A stretch of DNA of 64,000 nt from JACPDI01 sp035463475. GTDB lineage: Bacteria > Acidobacteriota > Vicinamibacteria > Vicinamibacterales > 2-12-FULL-66-21. Of the stretch, positions 51,943-60,439 are shown piece after piece. Under the pieces are notes generated by a model, which saw only the letters and a list, made by a program, of their open reading frames with translations, was not told where the DNA came from and ran no database searches. The stretch's first letter is position 1. The number at the start of each line of letters is the position of its first letter. The DNA lies in assembly GCA_035463475.1 (NCBI GenBank), contig DATHTE010000008.1, positions 1 through 64,000 on the forward strand, in the 5' to 3' direction. The position numbers and the translations under genes were made by a program.

Positions 51943-53889
51943 ATGTGCGGACTCGCTGGCCTGCTGTCAACCGCCGGATTCAACAAAGACGAGCTGCTCG
52001 AGCATGCGGCGCGGATGGTCGATCCGCTCGTCCATCGCGGTCCCGACGATCGCGGCGCGTGGGCGGATTCGAACGCCGGCATCGCGTTCGGGTTCCGGCG
52101 GCTCGCCATCGTCGATCTGTCGCCGCAGGGACACCAGCCGATGCGGTCGCCGTCCGCTCGCTTCGTCATGGTGTTCAACGGAGAGGTCTACAATTTTCAA
52201 GAGCTGCGCCGCGACCTGGAGCGTCGCGGCCATCGGTTCCGCGGCCACTCCGATACGGAAGTGATCCTGGCGGGCTTCGATGAATGGGGCGTCGCGCGAA
52301 CGGTGCCGCGCCTCGTCGGGATGTTTGCCATCGCGGTCTGGGACCGTCAGCAACGGCGACTGTCGTTGATCCGCGACCGGCTCGGGAAGAAGCCGCTGTA
52401 CGTGTACCGCGAGCCCGGCCTCATCACCTTCGGATCGGAGCTCAAGGCGCTGTTCTCCGGTCCGTCGTTCGATCGTTCCATCGACCGTGCGGCATTGATG
52501 TCGTACCTGCGATACCGGTACGTCCCCGCGCCGAGGAGCATCTTCGAACGCGTCAGCAAGGTGCTGCCCGCGCACATTCTGACGATCGCCGAGCCGCGGG
52601 TGCCGTTGCCGGAGTCGAAACCGTACTGGTCGTTACACGAGGTGGCCGAGCGCGGTCTTGCGTATCCGCTGGATCTTTCCGACGCGGATGCCGTCACCGA
52701 GCTCGACGGGCTGCTGACCGACGCGGTGCGGCGCCGCCTGTATTCGGACGTGCCGCTCGGCGCGCTGCTCTCGGGCGGAGTGGACTCGTCGACGGTCGTG
52801 GCGCTGATGCAGGAGGCCAGCGCGCGGCCGGTGAAGACCTTCACCATCGGTTTCGACGACGGAGAGTTCGACGAAGCCCGTCACGCGGCGCGCGTCGCCG
52901 GTCACATCGGTACCGATCACACCGAGCTCATGCTCACGGGCGAGGACGCCTGCTCGCTCGTCCCGCGCCTGGCCGAGATTTTCGACGAGCCGCTCGCAGA
53001 CCCGTCGCAGCTTCCGACGTTGCTGGTGTCTCGGCTCGCGCGCCGCGAGGTGACCGTCGCGCTCTCCGGCGACGGCGGCGACGAGCTGTTCGGCGGCTAC
53101 AACCGCTACGTCTTCGGCGCTCGAGTGCTGCCGCGCGTCAACCGCCTGCCCCGGCCGATCCGCCGGCGCGTGGCGGCGGGGATCGCCAGCGTGCCGGCGG
53201 CCACGTGGAACCGGCTGCAGCGCGTCGCGGTGGTTGTCGGCGGCGGCGCAGCGGAGCATCGGCTCGGCGAGCGGATACACAAAATCGGGAACGTGATGCA
53301 CGCGGAGACGGTGGGCGGCATGTACCGCTCGCTGCTGTCCGCATGGCAGCGACCGGCCGCCCTCGTCGCCGGCGACGCCGACGAGTACGACCCGAACGCG
53401 GACGCGCTCGATCGATCCGGGCCGGAAGGGTTGCTGGACCGGATGATGCTGGCCGACCAAGCGCACTACCTCCCCGACGACCTGCTCGCGAAGCTCGATC
53501 GCGCGAGCATGGCCGTCAGCCTCGAGGTGCGCGCGCCGCTGCTCGACCACCGCGTGGTGGAGCTGGCGTGGAGGCTCCCCCAGCGGCTGAAGCTGCGGGA
53601 CGGCGTCGGGAAATGGGCGCTCCGCGAAGTGCTGTACCGGCGCGTGCCCCGCGAGATCGTGGAGCGTCCCAAGATGGGCTTTTCGGTGCCGATCGACCGC
53701 TGGCTGCGCGGACCCCTGCGGCGGTGGGCGCAGCCGTTGCTCGCCCCGGACGCGCTCGCCGACGGTGGTCTGGATCCGGCTCCCGTCTGGCGCGCGTGGC
53801 GCGACCTTCAGGAGGGGCGACGCCAGAGCGGCGCGGAGCTGTGGACCGTGCTGATGTTCCAGGCGTGGAGGGAACGGTGGGTGGCCTGA
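51943..53889 (+). CDS. asnB: Glutamine-dependent asparagine synthetase-type amidotransferase
   Basis: The 648-residue protein starts MCGLAGLL, with Cys2 as the glutaminase nucleophile, and has a class II glutaminase domain (VHRGPDDRG; VFNGEVYNF). The synthetase domain has the PP-loop LSGGVDSST at residues 276-284, LSGDGGDELFGGYNRY and a C-terminal MGFSVPIDRWL. Length and context match the amidotransferases found in exosortase-A exopolysaccharide loci (TIGR03108-like). It forms amides on a carboxyl group using glutamine and ATP. Whether it is the housekeeping AsnB or amidates a sugar acid is open; the location favours the latter. Confidence 0.87.
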   Translation: MCGLAGLLSTAGFNKDELLEHAARMVDPLVHRGPDDRGAWADSNAGIAFGFRRLAIVDLSPQGHQPMRSPSARFVMVFNGEVYNFQELRRDLERRGHRFRGHSDTEVILAGFDEWGVARTVPRLVGMFAIAVWDRQQRRLSLIRDRLGKKPLYVYREPGLITFGSELKALFSGPSFDRSIDRAALMSYLRYRYVPAPRSIFERVSKVLPAHILTIAEPRVPLPESKPYWSLHEVAERGLAYPLDLSDADAVTELDGLLTDAVRRRLYSDVPLGALLSGGVDSSTVVALMQEASARPVKTFTIGFDDGEFDEARHAARVAGHIGTDHTELMLTGEDACSLVPRLAEIFDEPLADPSQLPTLLVSRLARREVTVALSGDGGDELFGGYNRYVFGARVLPRVNRLPRPIRRRVAAGIASVPAATWNRLQRVAVVVGGGAAEHRLGERIHKIGNVMHAETVGGMYRSLLSAWQRPAALVAGDADEYDPNADALDRSGPEGLLDRMMLADQAHYLPDDLLAKLDRASMAVSLEVRAPLLDHRVVELAWRLPQRLKLRDGVGKWALREVLYRRVPREIVERPKMGFSVPIDRWLRGPLRRWAQPLLAPDALADGGLDPAPVWRAWRDLQEGRRQSGAELWTVLMFQAWRERWVA

Positions 53890-55052
53890 CCGGCGCGGCG
53901 GGCGGCATTCCCGCGTTGCGTGTTGCGCACCTGATCGAATCCGACGGTCCCGGGGGCGCGGAACGTGTGGTCGCCGATATCGCGACCCACCTCCAGGCCG
54001 CCGGTGCATTCAACGTGGTGGTGCTCCCTGCCGAAGGGGAAGGCTGGCTGGCGCGCCAGCTCGCGGGATCGAGCGTGGCCGTCGAACACTTCCGCCTGGA
54101 CGCGCCAGTCTCGCCCGGCTGCGCGCGCTCCCTCGCGGCGCTGTTCCGGCGCTACCGGATCGATGTAGCCCACAGCCACGAGTTCTCGATGGCGGTTTAC
54201 GGTAGCTGGGCGGCGCGGCGCGCCGGAATCCCGCACGTGATCACCATGCACGGGAGCCAGTACTACGCTGCACGGCTGCGGCGACGCCTCGCGATGCGCG
54301 CCGCGGTCGCGTGCAGCGGCCGCACCGTAGCGGTCTCGAACGCCCTCGCCGATCGAATGAGCGAGGACCTGCGAATGTCCCGCGCGCGCATCGGCACGAT
54401 TCCCAACGGCGTGCGGCACGTCATTTCCGAACGCTCGTCGGTGCGCGACGAGTTGCGCCTCGGGCCCGCCGATCGCCTGGTCGTGGCGGTGGGCAACCTG
54501 TATCCGGTGAAGGGACACCGGCACCTCGTGGACGCGCTGGGGCTCCTCGCCGCACGACACGCGAGCCTGCACGTCGCCATCTGCGGACGCGGCGACCTCG
54601 AGGCCGCGCTGGCGGCGCAGGCGCGCGCTCTCGGGATCGCGGCAAAGGTGCACCTGCTCGGATTGCGGTCGGACGTTGCGGGTGTGCTCGCGGCCGGTGA
54701 CCTTTTCGTGCACCCGTCGGTCTCCGAGGGTCTGCCGCTCGCGCTGCTCGAAGCGATGTTCGCGTCCCGGCCGATCGTCGCGAGCGACGTCGGCGAGATC
54801 CGCGCGGCGCTGGCCGGCGGGGAGGCAGGGATGCTGGTGGAACCCGGAAGTCCTGCCGCGATTGCGTCTGCCATCGACCGTCTTCTGAGCGACCCGCACC
54901 TGGCGCGGACACTCGCGGAGCGCGCCAGCCGGCGCGCGCACGACGAGTACGACGTGTCGCGCATGGTGCGACGGTACGTGGCGGCGTACGCCGAGCTGCT
55001 CGACCGCCGCGCACACCGCTGCGCGGCGCGGAGTGAAGCCCATGTTGCGTAA
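53877..55052 (+). CDS. Glycosyltransferase, family 4
   Basis: This 391-residue GT-B glycosyltransferase has AHLIESDGPGGAERVVADI, HVITMHGSQYY, GTIPNGVRH, VVAVGNLYPVKGHRHLVDAL and LFVHPSVSEGLPLALLEAM with the GT4 EX7E pattern. GTG 53877 overlaps the amidotransferase by 13 nt and has GGAGGGA very close upstream. The start could alternatively be a TTG near PALRVAHL. It adds a sugar in the cytoplasm; donor and acceptor are unknown. Confidence 0.85.
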   Translation: MGGLTGAAGGIPALRVAHLIESDGPGGAERVVADIATHLQAAGAFNVVVLPAEGEGWLARQLAGSSVAVEHFRLDAPVSPGCARSLAALFRRYRIDVAHSHEFSMAVYGSWAARRAGIPHVITMHGSQYYAARLRRRLAMRAAVACSGRTVAVSNALADRMSEDLRMSRARIGTIPNGVRHVISERSSVRDELRLGPADRLVVAVGNLYPVKGHRHLVDALGLLAARHASLHVAICGRGDLEAALAAQARALGIAAKVHLLGLRSDVAGVLAAGDLFVHPSVSEGLPLALLEAMFASRPIVASDVGEIRAALAGGEAGMLVEPGSPAAIASAIDRLLSDPHLARTLAERASRRAHDEYDVSRMVRRYVAAYAELLDRRAHRCAARSEAHVA

Positions 55053-56595
55053 CGCGCGCGAGCTGCTCGCAAGGCGCCAGGGTCTCGACGTCGAGGACAA
55101 GGTCGCCGTCATTGACGGGCCCGCACGAATCACCTACGCGGAGCTGCGCGAGCGCTCCCACGGCTTCGGGGCGCTCCTGAGGCAGCGCGGCATCGGACCG
55201 GGCGATCGCGTCGGCATCTTCCTGCGGCGCTCCATCGACGCAGTCGCGGCGTTGTTCGGGACGTGGCACGCCGGCGCCGTGGCGGTGATCGTCAACGACG
55301 CCCTCCGCACGCGGCAGGTCCACCACGTTCTCGAGCACAGCGAGGCGCGCTGCGTGATCACGGACACGCGCCAGATACTCGCCGTGCCGGACTATCCCTG
55401 CGAGGCAATCAATGTTGACGACGCGCGGGTTCCGGCCGGCAGTGCCGCGCCAGCGCGGCTCATCGGCGCCGACCTCGCGGCCCTGATCTATACGTCCGGG
55501 TCCACGGGATTGCCGAAGGGCGTGATGCTCAGCCACGACAACCTGCTGTCCGGCGTCCAGATCGTGTCGCAGTACCTGGAGCTGACCGGCCGGGACGTCA
55601 TTTTGAGCATTCTGCCGATCAGTTTCGATTACGGTCTCAACCAGCTCCTCACATCGCTGTTCGTCGGCGGGAGGCTCGTCATTCAACGCTCGCTGTTTCC
55701 GCCGGACATCTGCAAGACCATTCGCGCGGAAGGCGTGACCGGCCTTGCCGGCGTGCCGACGCTCTGGCTCCAGCTCACGGGCCGGCTGTCGCCGTTCCTC
55801 AGGACCGTCTGCCCAGCCCTCCGGTACATCACGAATTCCGGCGGGCGCCTGCCCGAGCAGACGGTGCGCGCAATCCGCGCTGCGCACCCGCACGTGCGCA
55901 TCTACCTGATGTACGGGCTCACGGAGGCGTTTCGCTCGACGTACCTTCCGCCGGAAGAAGTCGACCGCCGCCCGTCGTCGATGGGAAAAGCCATTCCCGG
56001 TGTGGACGTGCTCGTGGTCAGCGAGGATGGCCGGCGGTGCGCGCCCGGCGAGATCGGAGAACTGGTCCACCGCGGCGCGAACATCTGCCTCGGGTACTGG
56101 CGCGATCCCGAAAGCACCAGCCGCGTCTTTCGGCCGCACCCGCTCGAGCAGTCCCGAAACGGCAGGACGGAGACGGTGGTCTTCTCCGGAGATCTCGTGA
56201 AGACCGACGCGGACGGCTACCTCTATTACGTCGGGCGCAAGGACATGCAGGTCAAGTCGCGCGGCGTCCGCGTGAGCCCTGAGGAGATCGAGCGCTGCGT
56301 TTACGCCTCGAGCCTGGTGTCGCACGTCGTCGCCTTCGGCGTGCCGCGCCAGGACGGCGACACCGACATCGTCGTGGCCGTCGTTCCCGTGGAGCCGGCA
56401 GGGTTCGACGAAGGCACGCTCGAGGAGTTCTGCAGGGAGGCGATGCCGGAGTACATGTGGCCGCGCGAGATCTGGGCGCTGCCCGCCTTTCCGCTCACTT
56501 CCTCAGGCAAACCCGATCGCGTGGCGATCCGGCAACTGTATGGCGAACACACTGGCAGCCCTGGAACGTCTGCTCGAGCCGCAAGAACGGCTTGA
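55042..56595 (+). CDS. AMP-forming acyl/aminoacyl ligase, exosortase-A-locus type
   Basis: This 517-residue adenylate-forming enzyme has LIYTSGSTGLPKGVMLSHDN, LPISFDYGLNQLL, YLMYGLTEAFRST, VFSGDLVKTDADG, YYVGRKDMQVKSRGVRVSPEE and the catalytic-Lys region SSGKPDRVAI. It resembles the ligases associated with XrtA loci (TIGR03098-like). It probably loads an acid onto the ACP at 59092. ATG 55042 has GGAG at 55030-55033; a GTG at 55033 is the alternative. The downstream aminotransferase overlaps it by 56 nt. Confidence 0.88.
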   Translation: MLRNARELLARRQGLDVEDKVAVIDGPARITYAELRERSHGFGALLRQRGIGPGDRVGIFLRRSIDAVAALFGTWHAGAVAVIVNDALRTRQVHHVLEHSEARCVITDTRQILAVPDYPCEAINVDDARVPAGSAAPARLIGADLAALIYTSGSTGLPKGVMLSHDNLLSGVQIVSQYLELTGRDVILSILPISFDYGLNQLLTSLFVGGRLVIQRSLFPPDICKTIRAEGVTGLAGVPTLWLQLTGRLSPFLRTVCPALRYITNSGGRLPEQTVRAIRAAHPHVRIYLMYGLTEAFRSTYLPPEEVDRRPSSMGKAIPGVDVLVVSEDGRRCAPGEIGELVHRGANICLGYWRDPESTSRVFRPHPLEQSRNGRTETVVFSGDLVKTDADGYLYYVGRKDMQVKSRGVRVSPEEIERCVYASSLVSHVVAFGVPRQDGDTDIVVAVVPVEPAGFDEGTLEEFCREAMPEYMWPREIWALPAFPLTSSGKPDRVAIRQLYGEHTGSPGTSARAARTA

Positions 56596-57763
56596 GCGGG
56601 TAATCGCGGCCGCGTTTCGGCGTTTCGGCCCGCGGCTCATCGATCTGTCGTACGCGAACCCCTGCGACGGGCCGCCGGCGGCGGTGCTCGATGCGCTGAA
56701 GCGCGCGGCGGGACAACTGACGGGGCTGTCGCTGCAGTACACGCCATATGCCGGCAGACCGGCGACGCGGCGCGCCGTGTCGTCGGCGCTCTGCCGAGAG
56801 TACGCCATGTCGTTTCGCGCGGACGACGTGATCTTGACGGCTGGCGCGATGCCCGCGTTGAACGTCGCCGCACGCGCGCTCTTCGCACCGGGCGACGAGG
56901 TGATCGTCCTGACGCCGGCGTGGCAGGACTACCCCCTGTACCTCCGAAGTCTCGGGATCCGGGTGCGCTTCGTTCCGGTCGGCCCCAACAAGCGGCTCGA
57001 TCTCCACGCGATCGCGGCCGCGATTGGGCCGGCGACGAAGGGCATCCTCTTCAGCCAGCCGTGCTGCCCGACAGGCGTGCTCTATCGGAAGGACGAGATC
57101 GACGGCCTGTCGGCGGTGCTGCGCTCCGCGGAGCAGGTCTTCGACACGCGCATCTACGTCGTCAGCGACGAGGTGCACCGGCATATCGTGTGGAGCGGGC
57201 GCGCCTTCTACAGCCCGGTCCAGAGTCATCCGCGAACCATCAGCATCTACTCGTTTGGAAAGGCGCTGTCACTGCAGGGGCAACGGATCGGCTACATCGC
57301 GGTTTCACCGCTGATGCCGGAGAACGCGGACGTCCGAGCGCGCATGGCGCGCTGCGTCCGGCTGATGGGGTATGGCAGCCCGACCAGCCTGATGCAGCGC
57401 GTCGTGTGCGACCTGCTCGACTATGTGCCTCCGCTCGACGCGCTCGCGGAACGCCAGGCGCGGGTCAGGCGAGCGCTGGTTTCGTTCGGGTACGACGTGT
57501 GCGACGGCGACGCGACCTTCTATGTCTACGTCAAGTCGCCGATGCCCGACGACTTCACGTGCGCCGAGCGGCTCGCCGCCGCAGGCGTGCTCGTCGTGCC
57601 CTCGACGCTCTTTCACGAACCGGGATACATCCGCCTCTCGCTGACTGCAAGGACCGAGGCCATCGACGCGGCGCTTCCTGCCTTCGAGCGCGTCATGCAT
57701 GCGTACCTGGCGGGTTGCGACCGCCTCCGGGCGGAACTGCCGCAGATCCCAGTGTTAGCCTGA
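56540..57763 (+). CDS. Class I/II PLP aminotransferase
   Basis: The 407-residue fold-type-I enzyme has YTPYAGRPATRRAVSSAL, VILTAGAMPALNVAARALF, LFSQPCCPTGVLYRKDE, YVVSDEVHRHIVW and the PLP Lys241 in YSFGKALSLQGQRIGY. This is the aspartate/alanine aminotransferase pattern; PLP-dependent decarboxylases or C-S lyases of the same fold are possible. It overlaps the ligase gene by 56 nt and is followed one base later by an Asn-synthetase-like gene. It is probably part of the second carrier-protein module. Confidence 0.83.
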   Translation: MANTLAALERLLEPQERLERVIAAAFRRFGPRLIDLSYANPCDGPPAAVLDALKRAAGQLTGLSLQYTPYAGRPATRRAVSSALCREYAMSFRADDVILTAGAMPALNVAARALFAPGDEVIVLTPAWQDYPLYLRSLGIRVRFVPVGPNKRLDLHAIAAAIGPATKGILFSQPCCPTGVLYRKDEIDGLSAVLRSAEQVFDTRIYVVSDEVHRHIVWSGRAFYSPVQSHPRTISIYSFGKALSLQGQRIGYIAVSPLMPENADVRARMARCVRLMGYGSPTSLMQRVVCDLLDYVPPLDALAERQARVRRALVSFGYDVCDGDATFYVYVKSPMPDDFTCAERLAAAGVLVVPSTLFHEPGYIRLSLTARTEAIDAALPAFERVMHAYLAGCDRLRAELPQIPVLA

Positions 57764-57764
57764 G

Positions 57765-59111
57765 ATGTTCGAGCCCCTCCTGCGTGTCAACAACGTCTAC
57801 TGGTCAGACGACGCGTTCCGGCCGCGTCTCGCAGCGTGCGAAACGCCGGGCGCGGAGCCCGGCGCCGTGGCGCCCGAGCAGGTCCACGGCCGATTCGCCT
57901 GCGCGTCGGCCAGCCCCGACGGGAGCGTTTCGCTCGCGCGCGATCGCTTCGGCCTGAACAAGCTCTTCGTCGCCGTTCACGAGTCGGGCACCTTGATCGC
58001 CGCGAACTACCTGACCGATCTCGTCGCGCGCGGCGTGCCGCTGGAGTGCATCTATTCGGTGCCCGCGGGGCACGCCGTCCACCTGGATCCGCGCGGCGAC
58101 TTCGTCTCGCTGCGCGCGTACGCGAAGGATGCCCACGCGTCCGACGCGCCGGGCGCGGTCGAGGAGATCGCCGTCCAGATTAGAAGACGGCTGGAGCGCT
58201 GGTTTGCGAGGTTCGCCGCGGAGTTCGCCGGCAGCCGAATCGCCATCTGCCTGTCCGGCGGCATTGACAGCAGCATCATCGCGGCCCTCGCGACGCGGTA
58301 CTTCGCCGAGGTCACGGCATACACGTTTGCCTTCACCGAGCCGGGGCGGCCGCCCACCGACGACGCCGTGGCCGCCGAGCGCCTGGCGCATGCCCTTCGC
58401 ATCCCGCTGCGCACCGTGGCGGTTTCCGCCGAACAGGTGATGGCGTCGGTCGATGACGCGATCTGCTACGGCCAGGACTGGCGCGACTTCAACGTCCATT
58501 GCGCGATCGTCAACGAGATTCTCGCCCGCGCGATCGCGCAGGACGCGGCGGCCGGCGGCGCGTGCGCGTCATGGACGGTCCTCACCGGCGACCTGGCGAA
58601 CGAGCTCCTCGCGGACTACACGCCCGTTGTCTACGCCGGAAGAACGTTCTACGCGCTGCCCGACGTCGGACCGGACCAGCTGCGATCGGCGCTCGTGCGC
58701 GGGCTCGACGCCGGCGATCGCGAGGTCGGCATCTTCAGCCGATACGGCATCGACGTCATTCAGCCGTACGCGTTCGCGGCGGACCTGTACCTGCGCCTGC
58801 CCGGATCGATGATCGCGCGCGACGGCTTCAAGCAGGCGCTTGCCTGGATGATGGCTGGCGACCTGCTGCCCGCGTTCGTGCTCGACCGCCGGAAAGTGCG
58901 CGCGCAGATCGGCAGCGCCTCGCCCGTCGGGATCCTTCCCGTTCTCCTGGAACATGGCTGCGACCAGCCGGCGTTGCGGCGCATCTTCTGCAGAATCTTC
59001 GGGGTTCACGATGAGGGCTTCCTCGACCGGTTCATCCGGGCGGGCCGCTATCGTGTGGTCACGCGGCTGACCGGTTCGAGATCGATCGTCAATGGCCACA
59101 CCGCTGCCTGA
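57765..59111 (+). CDS. Asn-synthetase-like enzyme lacking the glutaminase nucleophile
   Basis: The 448-residue protein has the AsnB-type ATP pyrophosphatase loop CLSGGIDSSIIAAL (Ser164), TGDLANELLADY and a C-terminal RYGIDVIQPYAF. The N-terminal glutaminase-like region keeps LARDRFGLNKLFVA but starts MFEP, with no Cys2, and is shortened. That is the organisation of beta-lactam-synthetase-like and asparagine-synthetase-like enzymes that activate a carboxylate but use an amine other than glutamine-derived ammonia. The product is unknown. It sits between an aminotransferase and an ACP. Confidence 0.8.
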   Translation: MFEPLLRVNNVYWSDDAFRPRLAACETPGAEPGAVAPEQVHGRFACASASPDGSVSLARDRFGLNKLFVAVHESGTLIAANYLTDLVARGVPLECIYSVPAGHAVHLDPRGDFVSLRAYAKDAHASDAPGAVEEIAVQIRRRLERWFARFAAEFAGSRIAICLSGGIDSSIIAALATRYFAEVTAYTFAFTEPGRPPTDDAVAAERLAHALRIPLRTVAVSAEQVMASVDDAICYGQDWRDFNVHCAIVNEILARAIAQDAAAGGACASWTVLTGDLANELLADYTPVVYAGRTFYALPDVGPDQLRSALVRGLDAGDREVGIFSRYGIDVIQPYAFAADLYLRLPGSMIARDGFKQALAWMMAGDLLPAFVLDRRKVRAQIGSASPVGILPVLLEHGCDQPALRRIFCRIFGVHDEGFLDRFIRAGRYRVVTRLTGSRSIVNGHTAA

Positions 59112-59382
59112 CACCGCGGCGCGGATCGAGGCGTTCATCCGCCGCCACTTCCACGTCATCGACGGGGACCCGGGTTTCTCGCGGGACGCTCACCTGTTCG
59201 AAGGGGGCTACGTGGACTCGGCGGGGATCGTCGAGCTGCTGATGTTCATCGAATCGACCTTCGGGGTGACCTTCGGGGACGACCAGATCTTCAGCGACCA
59301 GTTCACGACCATCAATGGCATCTCGGCCCTTCTTGCTGCACTCGACTGCCGCGACGGCGACCTCCGTCCGGCCGTTCGCTGA
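59092..59382 (+). CDS. Acyl/peptidyl carrier protein (module 2)
   Basis: This 96-residue discrete carrier protein has the attachment Ser43 in EGGYVDSAGIVELLMFIEST. Its N- and C-terminal helices fit the ACP/PCP family. It overlaps the preceding Asn-synthetase-like gene by 20 nt and the following GNAT-like gene by 68 nt. It differs clearly from the module 1 carrier (ESGVLDSLAFVE), so the two are not a recent duplication. Confidence 0.9.
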   Translation: MATPLPDTAARIEAFIRRHFHVIDGDPGFSRDAHLFEGGYVDSAGIVELLMFIESTFGVTFGDDQIFSDQFTTINGISALLAALDCRDGDLRPAVR

Positions 59383-60439
59383 GGCGGACATCCCCCAGGT
59401 TGCCGCGCTGCATAGGCGGGTCTTTCGCCCGGTTGACGGCGACCCCCGGCTCGACACGTACCGCCGTTACTTCTCGGAGGTCTTTCTGGCCGCCGCGCGA
59501 GGTCGGCATGTCCCGGCCTCGCTCGTCTACGAACGGCAGGGCACGATCCACGGTTTTCTCGGCGTGGCGCCGCGTCGAATGCTGTTCAGGCGGCGCCCCA
59601 TCCTGATGGCGGTGTGCTCGCAGTTCGTGGTGGATCCGGCGGTGCGAGGGCAGGTCGGCTTGCGCCTCCTCAAGGCGTGTTTCGACGGCACGCAGGATCT
59701 GACGATCAGCGACGAGTCGGGGGACGGCACGCGCAGGATCTGGGAATGGTGCGGCGGCGACACCGTGTTGCCGTACAGCCTCCGGTGGGTCAGGCCGCTG
59801 CGCCCCGCACAGTACGGGGTCTCGCTCCTGGCCCGGCGCTCGCGGCTGTCGCTGGTGGCGCGCGCGCTCGCGCCCGAAGCGCGGCTCTTCGATGCTGCTG
59901 CGGCGGCGCTGGGCGGGCGCGGGCTCGTGCCGCGGCCGCCGAGGGGATCGCGAGAGGCGCTCCATGATGCGGCGTTTGCCGCCATGATGCGCGAGCTTAC
60001 GGAGCAGAGCGCGCTCCGTCCGGATCACGACGCACGCTCGGCTGCCTGGGCGCTGGCCCGCGCGGGCGCCAGACCCGGCTACGCGCTGTTGCAGAAGCTG
60101 CTCGTCCGCAACGAGTCGCGAGACGCGGTCGGCGTGATTCTGTACTGCGTGGGCGAGGACAGGATCGCTGAGGTCCTCCAGGTGGCTGCGCGGCCGGACG
60201 CCATCAACCACGTGCTCGATCATCTGTTCGAGGACGCCACGCGGCGCGGGGCCGTGGCGGTTGCCGGGCGTTTCGAACCCGCACTGGCCGACGCCCTGTC
60301 CCGCGCTCGCGCCGTGATCCACCGGGGCCGGCACTGGACGCTGCTGCACTCGAACGATCCTGAGCTGCGGCTCGCCGTCCATCGCGGCGATGCCTTCCTG
60401 AGCCGGCTCGAAGGTGAATGGTGCCTGCGATTCCCATGA
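59315..60439 (+). CDS. GNAT-like acyltransferase, copy 2
   Basis: This 374-residue protein aligns co-linearly with the protein at 45666 (VRPFAEADIPQVAALHRRVF; HGFLGVAPRRMLFRRR; VCSQFVVDP; LTISDESGDGTRRIWEWCGG; ending LSRLEGEWCLRF). It has the same length but clearly diverged sequence. ATG 59315 lies inside the ACP gene; this start is chosen because it aligns with the paralogue's N-terminus. Its place right after an ACP suggests it uses an ACP-bound acyl or aminoacyl donor. Confidence 0.75.
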   Translation: MASRPFLLHSTAATATSVRPFAEADIPQVAALHRRVFRPVDGDPRLDTYRRYFSEVFLAAARGRHVPASLVYERQGTIHGFLGVAPRRMLFRRRPILMAVCSQFVVDPAVRGQVGLRLLKACFDGTQDLTISDESGDGTRRIWEWCGGDTVLPYSLRWVRPLRPAQYGVSLLARRSRLSLVARALAPEARLFDAAAAALGGRGLVPRPPRGSREALHDAAFAAMMRELTEQSALRPDHDARSAAWALARAGARPGYALLQKLLVRNESRDAVGVILYCVGEDRIAEVLQVAARPDAINHVLDHLFEDATRRGAVAVAGRFEPALADALSRARAVIHRGRHWTLLHSNDPELRLAVHRGDAFLSRLEGEWCLRFP

